Below are positions 18,455 through 31,400 of a stretch of DNA of 64,000 nt, piece by piece; positions within the stretch are counted from its first letter, which is position 1, and each line of letters starts with the position of its first letter. Origin of the DNA: Ruegeria sp. HKCCD7303 (GTDB taxonomy: Bacteria; Pseudomonadota; Alphaproteobacteria; Rhodobacterales; Rhodobacteraceae). A program made the position numbers and the translations under genes. The DNA lies in contig NZ_WVRE01000005.1 of the NCBI RefSeq assembly GCF_013111185.1, positions 186,001 through 250,000 of the forward strand. The letters are read 5' to 3'. The notes under the pieces were generated by a model, which saw only the letters and a list, made by a program, of their open reading frames with translations, did no database searches and was not told where the DNA came from.

Positions 18455-20356
18455 GTGATGCCCACTCTGGGAGTTCAGTCTTTGGAAAGACGTCTGGCAG
18501 CGATACTTGCCGCCGATGTGGTTGGCTATAGTCGTCTTATTCGAAATGACGAGGCGAGTGTGCTTGCAAGGGTCAAGGCCCATCGCGAGCAGATCTTTGA
18601 ACCAGTTGTTGCTGCACGACATGGGCGCATCGTTAAATTGATGGGCGATGGCTTGCTCCTTGAGTTTGCAAGTGCAGTTGAGGCCGTTCGGTGTGCAGTG
18701 GACATGCAGCACTATATAGGGATCGCCAACGCGGACCTGCCTCAAGACTCACAAGTGCGATACCGGATCGGTCTCAATGTTGGCGATATCGTTGTAGATC
18801 AGGATGACATTCACGGGGATGGTGTAAATGTCGCCGCACGCATTGAAAGTCTGGCTGTTCCGGATGGCATTTACATGTCAGCCAGTATTTTCGAACAAGT
18901 CCATTCCAAGCTTGATCTCACTATCGAAGATTTGGGGAAGCGAGAGGTCAAGAACATCTCGGACCCCGTTCACGTGTACAGCCTAAAACTGGATGACAAG
19001 GCGCAAGCCATCGTTTCTCCTATCGTGCCACTTTCGAACAGGCCAACAAATCGCCTGATCATGTTGGGTTGCGCCGTAATTTTCCTGGCGTTGTTGGTCA
19101 CCGCATGGCTGCAACCTTGGTCCGCGGTGCAATTTCCGGACTCGAATGAACACGCCGTGGCCCTGTCTGGCAAACCCTCCATCGCGGTCATGGCGTTCGA
19201 CAATCTCAACAACGACCCGAGCCAAGATTACCTGAGCGACGGACTTAGTGAGAACATCCTGACCGCTTTGTCCCGTTTTTCCGATTTCTTCGTGGTCGCC
19301 CGAAACTCGACGTTTTCGTACAAGGACACTCCGGCAGATATACAGAAAGTGTCAGAAGAATTAGGTGTCCGCTACATCGTTGAGGGGAGCGTCCAGATTG
19401 CTGGTGATCGCTTGCGTGTAACGTCCCAACTCATTGATGCGACGACAGGCCAGAACATCTGGGCAGACAGCTATGACCGAGACCTACAGGACATCTTTTC
19501 AGTACAGGATGAGATAACGCGAACGGTGGCTTCGCTTCTCTCTACGAACATTGATCTTGCGGAATATAGCCGCCTCAAGCATCAACCAACCGAAAGCCTT
19601 GGTGCATATGAATTGCGCAAACGCGCACAAGAAGAGTGGTTTACCTTCACGAAAGAAGGAAACATCAGGGCAGAGGAGCTCAGTGCAAAAGCGATTGCGC
19701 TCGATCCGAACTTTGCCGGGGCGTATGTCGAAAACGCTTGGGCCCACATCAACGGGTATCGTTGGGGATGGACGAACTCTTTGACACGCGAGGAGTCGCT
19801 GGACCGCGCATTTGAGATGGCGCGGAAAGCCATTGAATTGGAACCCTTCAATTTCAAGGGTCATTGGGTCTTGGCCAATGCAACTACTCAGAGTGGGAAC
19901 CTCGAGCGGGCTGCTTCGCTTTATGACAAGGCCATATCGCTGAATCCAAATTCGGCATCCGTTCTTGCAGATTCCATTGACCCACTCGTCTATGACGGCA
20001 AAGCACCTGAGGCCGTTGAGCGCATGAAACTGGCGATCCGACTGAACCCACACCACCAAGACTGGTATCTTTGGAACTTGGGTTGGGCCCAGTACTTCGC
20101 TGAAAGGTATGAAGAGGCAAAGGCTTCGATTGAACAGATGAACGAAATACCGGACGGATTGAAGCGCACCTACGCGCCAGTTCTTTTGCGTCTTGGTCTT
20201 TCCAGTGATGCGCAGATCATTATCGATGAGTTTCTGACGGCCAATCCAGAATTCACTATCCAAGAGGCGAAAAATGCGCCATTCGAGAGTGAGGCGTATC
20301 TTAATCGATGGGTAGAAGATCTGCGAAAACTGGGTGTGCCTGAATCGAAGGAATGA
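18455..20356 (+). CDS. Class III adenylate cyclase with membrane segment, FlgO/TolB-like region and TPR
   Basis: 633 residues. The class III cyclase domain (about 10-180) keeps both metal aspartates (AADVVGYSRL and KLMGDGLLLEF) and the N-x3-R pair (GVNVAARIE), so it should make cAMP. A membrane segment lies near 200-222. A periplasmic FlgO/TolB-N-like region follows (SIAVMAFDNLNNDPSQDYL ... YIVEGSVQ), then TPR repeats to the end. The start is a GTG at 18455 or the next codon ATG. It stands alone; a T7 run at 20457 after a weak stem may end the transcript. The ligand is unknown. Confidence 0.85.
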   Translation: MMPTLGVQSLERRLAAILAADVVGYSRLIRNDEASVLARVKAHREQIFEPVVAARHGRIVKLMGDGLLLEFASAVEAVRCAVDMQHYIGIANADLPQDSQVRYRIGLNVGDIVVDQDDIHGDGVNVAARIESLAVPDGIYMSASIFEQVHSKLDLTIEDLGKREVKNISDPVHVYSLKLDDKAQAIVSPIVPLSNRPTNRLIMLGCAVIFLALLVTAWLQPWSAVQFPDSNEHAVALSGKPSIAVMAFDNLNNDPSQDYLSDGLSENILTALSRFSDFFVVARNSTFSYKDTPADIQKVSEELGVRYIVEGSVQIAGDRLRVTSQLIDATTGQNIWADSYDRDLQDIFSVQDEITRTVASLLSTNIDLAEYSRLKHQPTESLGAYELRKRAQEEWFTFTKEGNIRAEELSAKAIALDPNFAGAYVENAWAHINGYRWGWTNSLTREESLDRAFEMARKAIELEPFNFKGHWVLANATTQSGNLERAASLYDKAISLNPNSASVLADSIDPLVYDGKAPEAVERMKLAIRLNPHHQDWYLWNLGWAQYFAERYEEAKASIEQMNEIPDGLKRTYAPVLLRLGLSSDAQIIIDEFLTANPEFTIQEAKNAPFESEAYLNRWVEDLRKLGVPESKE

Positions 20357-20499
20357 CTCGTTTTTGAGCTCTTCCGTGCGGGCACGCCATAGCACGCAAC
20401 CTCAAGAGGTCTTCGTGGCACACGATTTGCCTAATTTCGTTGGCTTGGCATGCCGGTTTTTTTATGAGCGAGCGGACAATTCGTTTCCAATAATCAGAA

Positions 20500-21510
20500 C
20501 TACTTTCTCGTATTAACAACACCAAATGCCTTTCGATATTTGGGAATGAAAAGATTTTGCCCCTTCATTTTACGAGTTATCCAGTCACCAACTGTTGCAA
20601 ACAGCCAGCTATTGCCGATCATTGGACCCAAAGGCACCAGAATTGGGGCTTTTTTCCAAGGGCTGTATGGTTTCAGGTTTTCAACGGCTGAACCCTCCGA
20701 CACCTTTTTCAGTGTTTTGATAAGCCATGGGTTTTGCCTAGTCGTGGCTACAATCGTCATGCCGTCTCCCACGTCGGCGATGTCGCCTGCCACAAAAACG
20801 TTCGGATAGTCGGACGGTCGCAGCCACTTATCAGTCCTGACCCTACCCTCAGATCCCGAAGTCACCCCCGGAAGGCATTGCACCAATGACGTCTGAGGCT
20901 TTGATCCGATCACCGGAAATACAAGATCAGCCGCAATCACCCGGCCGTCCGTAAGTGTCACCGATCCCTCGTAAGGCCTATCCAAATGGCGAAGGTCTTG
21001 CGCTCTTTGGCCAAGAATGACCGTGACACCAAGGCCTTCCAGCTTGCGTTTGAGTTGTGCGCCAAACTTGATTGGATACATTGGAAACAAGGCATCGTCT
21101 GACGCGATTAATGTAATGAGTTTACCTGGCTGCGCTGAGGCAATCTCGCCCGCAAGTTCCGTTCCTACGGCCCCCGCCCCGACAATAACCACTGAATTCG
21201 CCTTGGCCAAACGAGCAATGACCTCTTTGCTGGCTTGAAGAAAATCAGCGATACTGTCGCCCGATGGTTTAAAAGGGGCGGCATATGACGATCCGGTGGC
21301 AATCACGATCAAGTCCGCCGGACAGGATGTGCCAGAGTCTAACGTGACCTCTGATTGACAGATTGACACTGCACGACCCCGCACAACATTGCCTGATTTC
21401 AGCAAGTTGTCGTAAGGTAAAATGATCTGATCCAGCAAGGTGGGTTCTACCAGCGCACGGATTGCTGCCGGAGGCTGCACAAAGGCTTCGCGTTGCTCGA
21501 TCAGGGTAGC
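20500..21510 (-). pseudogene. 5'-truncated AIF-type FAD-dependent NAD(P)H oxidoreductase
   Basis: From about TLIEQREAFVQPPAAIRAL onward the protein matches apoptosis-inducing-factor/NDH-2-like flavoproteins, with ADLIVIATGSSYA, the NAD(P) Rossmann motif VVIVGAGAVGTELAG and the FAD-contacting VFVAGDIADVGDG. The first roughly 45 residues, which should hold the FAD-binding GxGxxG, are missing. The frame instead continues to a start at 21636 through sequence that is the antisense of an HxlR gene. It is thus a gene remnant, probably without FAD binding. The breakpoint is estimated at about 21496-21510. Confidence 0.7.
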
Positions 21511-21753
21511 TGCCGTTTCAACCAGCTTCAACGCAACCTCGGGCGCATCACGCATCGCACATTGACGCGCCAACTCACCGAGTTGCAGGAGACAGGATTT
21601 GTCTTGCGGAAAGGCTTTAAGACTATTCCGCCACACGTAGAATACAGCCTCTCACAACTGGGCCAAAACCTGATCCCGTTGCTGCATGAAATGCACGAGT
21701 GGGCTGCGCAGAATGCAGACAAACTACCGAACCCAAAGACCATTCCAAGTTAA
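21496..21753 (+). pseudogene. 5'-truncated HxlR-family regulator
   Basis: The reading frame matches the C-terminal two thirds of the HxlR winged helix: CRFNQLQRNLGRITHRTLTRQLTEL, then PPHVEYSLSQLGQNLIP. The usual N-terminal segment (metal/redox Cys and the IGGKW helix) is absent, because the sequence to the left becomes the antisense of the AIF-type flavoprotein gene. HxlR genes are often divergent from the reductase they control, so a deletion of the shared promoter plus both 5' ends explains the structure. Confidence 0.65.
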
Positions 21754-21921
21754 GGTCAGGATCTAAACCAATAGATGACAGTTCCTGCGAGGGCGGCTGT
21801 AGGAAGAAAGGAAAAACCTAGCCATCTGCTCGCCGGTCGGCCAGAAAAGATCGTTTTTGTCACAGCTCTGGTTTCCCAGCCGTCAGGCTTGCAGCGCGTT
21901 GAAAATCAATGCGTCCTGATC

Positions 21922-22401
21922 CTACGGCAAAAGATCAGAAATCGCGCTGAAACCAGCCAGATCATAGGTAAACGAGATAGGCTCGCCAACTCGATTGACA
22001 CCTGCAATCGTCAACTGATCCCCGGCGCGCATAGCGGACATCCAGTCCGAGGACACGGGCGACCGGGCAAAACACCCTTGCGCCTCACACGTCAAAAACG
22101 CTGGCTGCGCAACTTCGGAACCATCCACGCTTGCCACCAATCCTTCGGCAAACAGCAGGCCAAACGGCAAGGATAACACAGCTTCAACCTCGTCTTTTCC
22201 AGCGGATTTTACAAAAGCGATCGAAGTCAGACGCTGATTGTTCTCGGTCAGAACAATGCTCTGCGTCATTTCGCAGACCAATTCACCATCGCTGACCAGA
22301 TTGCTGCAATTGACCGACCAAAGCGGTGCTTCATTTTCCTGCGCCGCGAGCGGAAACGCCAGCCCCAGCGAGAAACCAAAAGCGCAAATCCAAGTTTTCA
22401 T
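21922..22401 (-). CDS. IalB-family (invasion-associated locus B) periplasmic protein
   Basis: About 159 residues with a signal peptide (cleaved after PLAAQE). The IalB pattern is present: WSVNCS near the mature N-terminus, CEMTQS about 20 residues on, and a later cysteine pair LTCEAQGCF. GAGGAAC precedes the ATG at 22401. It begins only about 18 bp after the autotransporter stop on the same strand, so it is likely co-transcribed with it. The family is secreted and linked to host-cell invasion in Bartonella; the function in free-living relatives is not known. Confidence 0.78.
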   Translation of the reverse strand: MKTWICAFGFSLGLAFPLAAQENEAPLWSVNCSNLVSDGELVCEMTQSIVLTENNQRLTSIAFVKSAGKDEVEAVLSLPFGLLFAEGLVASVDGSEVAQPAFLTCEAQGCFARSPVSSDWMSAMRAGDQLTIAGVNRVGEPISFTYDLAGFSAISDLLP

Positions 22402-22419
22402 TCTTCTGTTCCTCATGGA

Positions 22420-25400
22420 TTAGAATTGTACTCCAAGGCCAAGCCCAACCTGTAAGGCCTCGGTTGAATCACCTAACATATGATCGACGCTCAGATTGAT
22501 AAAGCGGCTGTCATCCAAGGCAAACAATCCCAGCCGGGCCGAGATCACCCCATGGCTGTCCCCTACATAGCTGGTATTGACAAATCCGCCATCAGCCGCG
22601 CTGGCCCCCGCGAACCCAGCCGTAACCGAGACTGTATCATCTGACGACAGAATGGCACCCGCGCGCAGGCTAGCACGCAGTTTTTGGGTACCGCTCAGGA
22701 TCTGCTCGGTCCCCAACTCAATTGTCGGCATCAACGAATAGATCATGTTGCTGTCGTCTTGCAAAGTAACACCAGACAGGGTCGCCTGGCCGTTGCTTTC
22801 GGTTGCGAGACGCATTGCATCAAAAGACAGTTCGGGCCGCAGGTAAGACCGACCACCGTCAAACCGGTGGTCGTAGGCAAAGCTCAACCGCAGGTTTTGG
22901 TGGTTGGTCTTATGGGTGATCTCACTGACCCCAGTGGTGTTGACAACCGTGCCACCGGGCAGCACTCCAACAATCCCGCCTGCGCTCAGCGTATCGTAGT
23001 CTGACCAACCGGCAGACAGCTGCGCCGCGAAGGACCACGCGCCGGTGTATTTGGTCAGCGACGCACCCAGATTGAATCGATCGCCGGTTGCGTTGTAAGA
23101 CGATCCGTTGCTCAGGCTCATCTGGTCGTGACCCACTGCAAAACCCGCATAAAGCTCATCACCCACGGGCATACGAACCCCGGCGGACAGGTTGGTCGCA
23201 TTGATGTCCAGAGCATCGTAGACGCCAGTCTGGTTTCGGTCCAAAAAGGACCTCCCGCCTGAGAACCATGCGCAATTGCGCGGGTTATTTCCGATTTGAT
23301 AATCGGTAAACCGCTCGCAATTGTGCAGCGTGTCGGCAAACACGCGGGTACCGTAATAGGCATCCACAAGATCAGAGGCATAATCAGAAGTCGACAGAGA
23401 GTTTATCGCGGCGATGACGTTGGCCTCGGATTGCATGTTCCCGATTAGGGCGAACAGCTCGCCCTGTGCAACCGAACCCTGCCCGTTGAGTACCTGGTTG
23501 ATATAGTCACCAATGGCCGCTTGATTGACGTTCATTCCCTGGGTCGAGTAATCGGGCGTAACCACCAAATCGATTGAGCTGCCGTCAGACGTCGAACCAT
23601 TCAGGCCAATTGAATAGTCCAGAACCACAGTGTCCCGAATTGTTGTCCCCGCATCTGCTGCGGCGCCATTCGGGTTGATGATCACCAAAGGCAAGGCCCG
23701 TTGCAGCGTGTTCAACTGCGGCGTCAACGTACCTCCAATTGTTGCGTTTCCGGTCACGTTGATCAGATCGCTGTTGCCGCCTGACGCGCCTGAGGTCAGG
23801 AAATACACATCGAAGGTCGACGTTGCAGTGTTGCCGAAGGCTAGGCTGCCGATCAGGTCCAGCGTTTGGCTGACATTTCCATAAAAGGCAAAGTTGCTGG
23901 CTTGCACGGACGAAGTGAAGGCTGTGTTCAGCCCCCAGTTGGCACCCAGAACGAAATCGCCGTTCACTTGCATGAACCCAGCGGAGCCCAGATCGATTAC
24001 ATCCAGCGCATAAAGCGCACCCCCATTTGCAAGGGTCAGTCCGTTAGAGCCTGCGCCAAGGTTCAGGTTGCCAAGGGCCGCGCCCGAGAGCGTGACCAGA
24101 TCGTTCCCATCACCCCCATTCAGCAACTGGTTGTTCCCGGCCAACAGGACGCTGTTCGCCGACAGTGACAGCGTGTTGTTCGTTCCGCCATCTACAATGA
24201 TCGAAGCAACAGAATCCGCCTGCCCAGTGCCACCCATGACCACACCATCCAAGCCGAGGGTAATGGCACCTGCACCATCCCGCCCGTCGGATTGCGCCAG
24301 AACACCGATACCGCCTGCGCCAACCGACATGATATTGCCGCTCAACGCCATGTCGATGGCCCCACCGGAACCTGCACCGCCTGCGGCACCACGGAAGACC
24401 GAGTCCACCATGCCGCCACCGCCGCCCAGAGACTGAGCAAGCACACCAATCGCGTCTTGACCGGTGGTCACGATGCTCCCGGTCTGCGTGAAATCGATAT
24501 CGCCGCCATTGCCGCCATTGTTAGTCGACAGACCCACGGTGATCCGGCTTTGCGCCATGTTGGTCGAGACAATACCGCCGCCGCCGCCAATGCTCTGAAT
24601 GACGAAGCCATGAGAGCCTTGGCCGCTTGTGGTCATATCGCCGATATTGGTGAAATCGACATTGCCGCCGTCCCCGGTCGATCCATCCTGCGCGCCCAGG
24701 GTCACATCGGTGGCACCAAGCCCTGATATCACAACCTCGCCACCGCCCGCACCGATGCTTTGTATTGTTTGACCAAACGCGCGGTCTCCGCTGGTAAAGA
24801 CGTCACCGTCCAGCGACAGGCTGATCGCGCCGCCATCGTTGTTGAAGCTGGGATCCGCTCCCAGGATTACCGAAGCGGCCCTCTCGGTGCCTGCCACACC
24901 GCTGCCGTTGCTGTTCAGCACCAGTTTACCACCGCCCCCGCCGATGGACTGTACTGTGCCCGCCGACGAGAATGCCCCACCGGTGCCAACATCGCCGGTT
25001 CTGCTGCCGGTCACATCACCGCCACTCGCATCATTAGTGTTTATCGCACCCAGACGTGCCGAGATGTCTATGGCGTCGCCGTCTTCGACATCCACATTGG
25101 TTGCTGCGGCTCCGCCACCACCACCAACGCTCTGCAGCATCAAGGCCGTCGATCTGTCACGCGTCGTCGCGATGTTGCCGTTGTGCGTCTGCGCAACCTG
25201 ATTGCCTGACGTGCCCGACACATCGTCACCACCAAGAGCGATATCGCTATGCACGACCGAGCCAGTCGCGCCCGATGTCCGCGCTGTGAAATCGACCGTA
25301 GTGTTGGCATTGCCTCCGCCACCGTTCACCGACTGGGCAAACACCGCCTGCGCGCCTTCACCGTTGACTAGAATATCTCCGGTTGAATTTACCGTTACAG

Positions 25401-28400
25401 CGCCGACGGAACCGGTCGTTCCCGTGCGGGCACCCAGCGCCTGCGAGATGGTGTAATCCAGTGCCGAAATCAGTGGGGAGGAAACCGAATAGCCCGCATT
25501 GCCGCCACCGCCGCCAACGGATTGCGCATGGATGCCAAACCCGTTTTGGGCGTTCACCACAATGGTGCCGGTATGGTTGACCGTGACATCTCCTCCATCG
25601 GCGCCCGATCCGCCCGAGCCACCAATGGCAATCTTGGAATAAGACTTGCCGGTCATAGTGTTGTTGAGGTCATTCACATCTATGGAAACGGCCAGCCCTC
25701 CGCTGCCGCCACCGCCGCCGACGGATTGCGCCTTGACACCATAAGCCCCTGCGCCATCGACCTGAATGTCACCGCTGTTGCTGACGATCACATTGCCCGC
25801 AACATTACCGCTGCCACCGGAACCGCCAATATTCAGCTGTGCTGTCGGCGAGCTGTTGCTCCCGGTTTTCAGCCGCAGCGTGCCCGTAATCGAGCTGCCA
25901 CCGGAACCGCCGCCGCCGCCAATGGACTGTGCAAAAATTCCGTGTGCGCCCGCACCCTTGGTCAAAATTGTACCCGCATTGGTTACCGAAACGGTGCTGC
26001 CAATGCCGCCCGTGCCACCTGATCCGCCCAGGCCGAATTGCAGTGCCCTTCGTGTGCTGGCCTCGGCACCGCCATAGCGGCCGTCAACCGAAATGGTCGA
26101 ACCGCCCGTGCCGCCGCCGCCGCCAACGGATTGAGCGAATATTCCGTGGCTTTCAGCGCCGTCAGTCAGGATCGTACCATCGACTGTATTCACAACCGTT
26201 ACTGTACTGCCAGCGCCCCCAGTACCGCCTGTGCCACCAATCAGAATGGCATTCGTCGTTGCCCCATCCGAGGATCGGCCCAATATGATGTTGCGGACCT
26301 GTTGCGCGTCTCCTCCGCCGCCGCCGACCGACTGTGCATAGACACCAACGGATTTGTCACCAACGGTTTGGATCAGGTCCCGGTTCGTGATCGCAACCGC
26401 CGCCGAGGTCGCGCCAGTACCGCCATTGCCGCCAATTGACAGCGTTGCCGTGTTGCCGATGTCTTTGCGCAGGCTGATGATGCGGTTCTCGACAACACCC
26501 CCCATACCGCCGCCGCCGCCGACGGATTGCGCAAATATGCCGTGAGACATTGTGCCTTGGGTCGTGATAATCCCATCGCTGTCCACAGTTACAGTGTCCG
26601 AGGTCATACCGTCCCCGCCGGTGCCGCCGACGTTGATCGAAGCGGTTGTGCCAACCGTCGACGGGTTGACCACAGCCTTGATGGTGTCGAGGTTCGACTG
26701 CCCTGCCTGAACCATACCGCCGGTGCCGCCCGCGCCGCCAATGGATTGCGCCAACAGCCCGTTCGACCGGTCGCCGAAGGTTGCGATCCGCGCGGTATTG
26801 GTAAGGTCAACCTTGCCACCCAGGCCACCCGTGCCGCCGCTGCCGCCGATGGACAGGGCAATCGATGTGCCCTTGCCAGCCGAGTTGCTGGCCTTGCCGC
26901 CGGTGCCGCCTCCGCCGCCTACGGCTTGGGCAAACACCGCATGGGCATCCGTACCTTGGGTTGAGACCGTACCGGCCACAACAGCCGTGACATCGCCCGC
27001 TTCACCTCCGGTGCCGCCTTCAAGCCCGACAGACAAGCTGGCCTTGTTGCCTTTGCTGTCGCCGGTTTTGGGCGTACCGATGCTGACCGAGGTCGAGGTC
27101 GAGTTTCCGCCCCCATTACCGATCGATTGTGCAAAGAAGCCATAAGAGCTGTTGCCCTGCGTAGCGATGATTCCGTTCGAGCTGGCATAGACGTTGCCGC
27201 CCATTCCACCCGTGCCGCCAACGCGACCGATCTGGATGTTGACGTTGCCTCCGTCCACCGAGGTAGAGGCAGAGTTGTATCCGGCGTTGCCGCCCCCACC
27301 ACCAACTGATTGGGCGAACAAACCGTGGGAATTTGCCCCTTGTGTTGTGATGTCACCGGTATGGCGCAGATCAACCGTGCCGCCGTCGCCACCGTTGCCG
27401 ACCCCGCCGCCAATCGCTAGCCCAAAGCCCTTGTTGGTCGCGTCCGAGGCCAACTCGTAGGTCATCCCCAGGTTCAGGGCTGCGTTACCGCCCCCGCCAC
27501 CGATGGATTGCCCAAAAATCCCGTGGCTGCCGTCCTGCTTGGTCAGGACATTGCCGTAATGGTCCACATCAATCGTGCCACCATCGCCCGCAGTTCCGGC
27601 AGACCCGCCAATGGCCACCACAGCCGACACACCCGTCTTATTACCCGAGGAATCCGCCGGGTTCACCTTTCCCTCAAGCTCATCAAGTACCGCATTGTAG
27701 TTTGCGATGACTGAGTCATCGACACCTGTGTTCGTGGGCGTTTTACGGCCACTTGAATCACCCGTGCCGCCGTTGCTCTGACTGCCGGTAGTCTTGCTGA
27801 AACCAACAACCGCGTTGATCCCGGCGTCACCGCCGCCGCCACCGATGCTGGACGCCTCGATCCCGTGCGATCCGGCCCCATCGGTTGTGATGGTACCCGC
27901 TGCCGCTGTCGACGTTCCGCGCGCTACGGTGACATTGCCCGCGTCACCGCCGCCGCCACCAAAACCACCAATGCCCATCGCGATTGGCGAGCTATCCTTG
28001 GTGCCCACGAACGTCGCGTTGATCCCGCCGGTTCCGCCACCGCCGCCAATGCTTTGCGCAAAAAGGCCACGTGCGTGATACCCGTTTGTCGAGATATTGC
28101 CGGTTTGCGTGACAGTTACGTCGCCCGCATCTGCGCCGGTGCCACCGTGGCCGCCAAGGCCGCCAACGATGCTGAGATCGGTCTTGCCGCTGGAATTGTT
28201 GGAATCGCCATAGTTCAACTGCCCGGTCACGTTCAGCGCGCCGTTACCGCCGCCGCCCGCAATGGATTGCGCCAGAACACCGTGCTTCCAGTTGCCCGCA
28301 ACCGAAACCGCGCCCGCATGATCCACCGCTACATTGCCAGAGATATTGCCGTTGCCGCCAAAGCCGCCAACCCCGAATGTGACCGAGGGGATCTTGCCGT

Positions 28401-31400
28401 CTTTGCTCAGCGCGATACCGCCCGAGACGTTCAAGCCGCCATTGCCACCGCCGCCACCAATGGATTGCGCCAGCAGACCAGCCGACCCGTCTGTATCCTG
28501 CTTTTCTTCATTGAAGACACCCATGTCGATAAACAGACGCTCAAGCCCGAAAGTCGAGGTCAGTTCCTGAGTTTGATCGACAATAGTGTTGCCCAGGAAA
28601 TCGCGCAGCTTGTCCTCGAACGTCGTTGTGTTGGGGATCGAGATGTCATCAGGGTTTGTCGTGACCGTGATGTTTGCCTGCGACGTGACAGTGACGTCAC
28701 CCGCTTTGCCGCCATTGCCCGCGAACCCGCCGACACCCACGATCAGGGAACTGTCTGATACGATCCCACCCGAAACGTTCATGCCACCATTGCCGCCACC
28801 GCCGCCAACGGATTGTGCCAGCAGACCGGACTGCCCCGTACCATGCGCCCGGATCGTGCTGCCGGCGCCAATATCAATCGAGACGCCCCCAGCGTCGCCG
28901 CCGCCACCGCCAAAACCGCCAACCCCAACAACAGCAGCGTAGGACTTGCTTTGATCGGTCAGACCCGCGCCGGGTTTGCCGCTAATCGCCAAACCGCCGG
29001 ATACATTTATCCCGCCATCGCCGCCGCTGCCGCCAAGCGATTGCGCAATGATGCCACTGGCTCCTTTGCTTTGATCAACAGTCGAAGTGCCGTTGGATAT
29101 GACCATTGGCACCGCCTGAACATTGCCGGTGTAATCCAGATCGACAGATTGTGCGTTGCCGCCCGCGCCACCAAAACCACCAACACCCGCCGCGACCGAA
29201 AAGATCGTGCTGGAACCCGAAGGTTTGGTCAGCGACAGCGTCCCCGAGACATTCGTGCCACCGGTTCCGCCACCACCGCCAACGCTTTGCGCAAACAGAC
29301 CATGCGAGCCGTCTCCGGCCGTGACGACGTCGCTTTGCACGTCCAGTTTAACGGTGCCTGCGTCTCCGCCGCCGCCGCCGAAACCGCCGAGGCCCAGACC
29401 CACGGCCGCGCCGGATTTGCCTGACAAGCTTACCGCGCCGGAAACATTCAGACCGCCGTTGCCGCCGCCTCCACCAACGGATTGCGCAATAACCCCGATA
29501 CTATCCGCACCAGTTGTGACAATCGAACTGGTTCCGCCAGCGTTTGTGCTGGACCGCAGGGAGCTGATCACATCTCCGGCATTCCCAGCACCACCGCCAA
29601 AGCCACCAACGCCAAGGCTGATCCCGCCTCCGTTCTGCTGGCTAATGCTCACGGATGCCGAAACATTGGTGCCGCCATTGCCACCACCACCGCCAAGGCT
29701 TTGGGTCAAAACACCAGTGCTACGGTCGCCGTCAGTGCGCACGCCGCCCGTCACAGTCGATTGAGTCAATACCCCTGCGTCTGCTCCGCCGCCGCCGAAG
29801 CCGCCCACCCCGATACCCACGGCCGCGTTGGTCGACCGGGACAGGGACAGCGCGGATGATATGTTCACACCGCCATTGCCACCGCCGCCGCCAAGGCTCT
29901 GCGTCAGGATACCAACTGAATCATCCCCAGCAGTTGTCACATTGCCCGTGACCTGCTGCGTGACATTGTCCGCCGCACCGCCGTTGCCGCCAAATCCGCC
30001 AACGCCAACACCGAGGCCGCCCGAATAGTTGCTGGCCACTGAAATCGCACCAGAAACGTTGGTTGCGCCGTTGCCGCCGCCGCCGCCAAGGCTCTGGGCG
30101 ATGACACCCGCAGACCGTGTGCCAGAGGTGCTGATGTTTCCCGCAACCGTGCTGTTAACTGTGCCACTTGTTCCGCCGCTGCCCCCAAAGCCGCCAACGC
30201 CGATGCCTGCAGCACCAGAACCTGTACGCGCAATGCTAAGCGCGCCCGAGATATTGACGCCACCGTTGCCGCCTCCACCGCCAACGGATTGCACCAAAAC
30301 GCCGGTCGACGTGTCGCCCGTCGTTGTCACATCGCCCGTGACCGTACCGGTTGCAGCATTGGCATTTCCGCCACTGCCACCGGACCCGCCAATGCCGACG
30401 CCAACAGCGCCGCCGCCTGTGCCCGAGAGGTTGACAGCCGCAGAGACGTTCAGCCCGCCGTTGCCGCCTCCACCAGCAGCAGATTGCACCAGAACACCGC
30501 CCGAGTTGTTGCCCGCCGTATTCACGTTGCCCACAACAGTGCCCGTAGCAGTGTTGGCATCACCACCGCTTCCACCGCTGCCGCCAAGCCCTACGGATGC
30601 ACCCCCGCTTCCTTTTCCGGCGACAGTCACTGTCGCTGAGACGTTCATGCCGCCATTGCCACCGCCGCCGCCAAGGCTTTGCGCAATGAACCCTCCGGAT
30701 TCATTGCCTTGGGTCGAGACGTCGCCTGTCAGCGTTGCCTGTACCGTTCCGCCATCGCCGCCAGTGCCGGACGCACCGCCCAGACCGACAGATGCACCAC
30801 CCGAACCCGTTCCAGCCGCAGCCACCGCGACCGAGATATTCATGCCGCCATTGCCGCCACCGCCGCCAACGGATTGAGCCAATAACCCGGAAGAGGTTTC
30901 GCCTAAGGTAACAAGGTTACCAGTGACGTTCGCCGTGACCGATGAAGCATTGCCGCCACCGGTTCCGCGACCACCCAAGCCCACTGCAGCCGCGCCAGAA
31001 CCGGTACCTGCGCCACCTACAGAAGCTGAAACATTGAAACCGCCGTTGCCACCGCCGCCACCTATGGATTGGGCGACAACCGCGCTGGATTGGTTGCCTT
31101 CGGTGCGGACACTGTTGGCAACTGTAAGCCCGACTACCCCACCGGTGCCGCCGCTGCCGCCGGATCCGCCCAATCCAACGGTGATCGCACCTGCGCCTGT
31201 GCCTGCTCCGGCCAGTGCTGGTGAGACGTTAAAGCCGCCATTGCCACCGCCGCCACCGACGGATTGTGCAAGGATACCTACCGAAGCAGCACCCATGGTC
31301 ACCACGTTTTCAGTGGAACTGGCCGTGACAGTGCTACCGTCACCACCACCCGCGCCAGAGCCCCCAAGACCGACCGAAACCGACCCCGCGCCGGTGCCAG

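Noticed and set aside
19499..20395. Minus-strand frame of 298 codons opposite the cyclase gene
   Set aside because: Lies wholly within the TPR region of a well-supported plus-strand gene and has no recognisable domain or start signal.
20440..20465. Strong Rho-independent terminator after the cyclase gene
   Set aside because: A T7 run is present at 20457-20463, but the preceding sequence gives only a very short or loop-less stem, so it is not listed as a feature.
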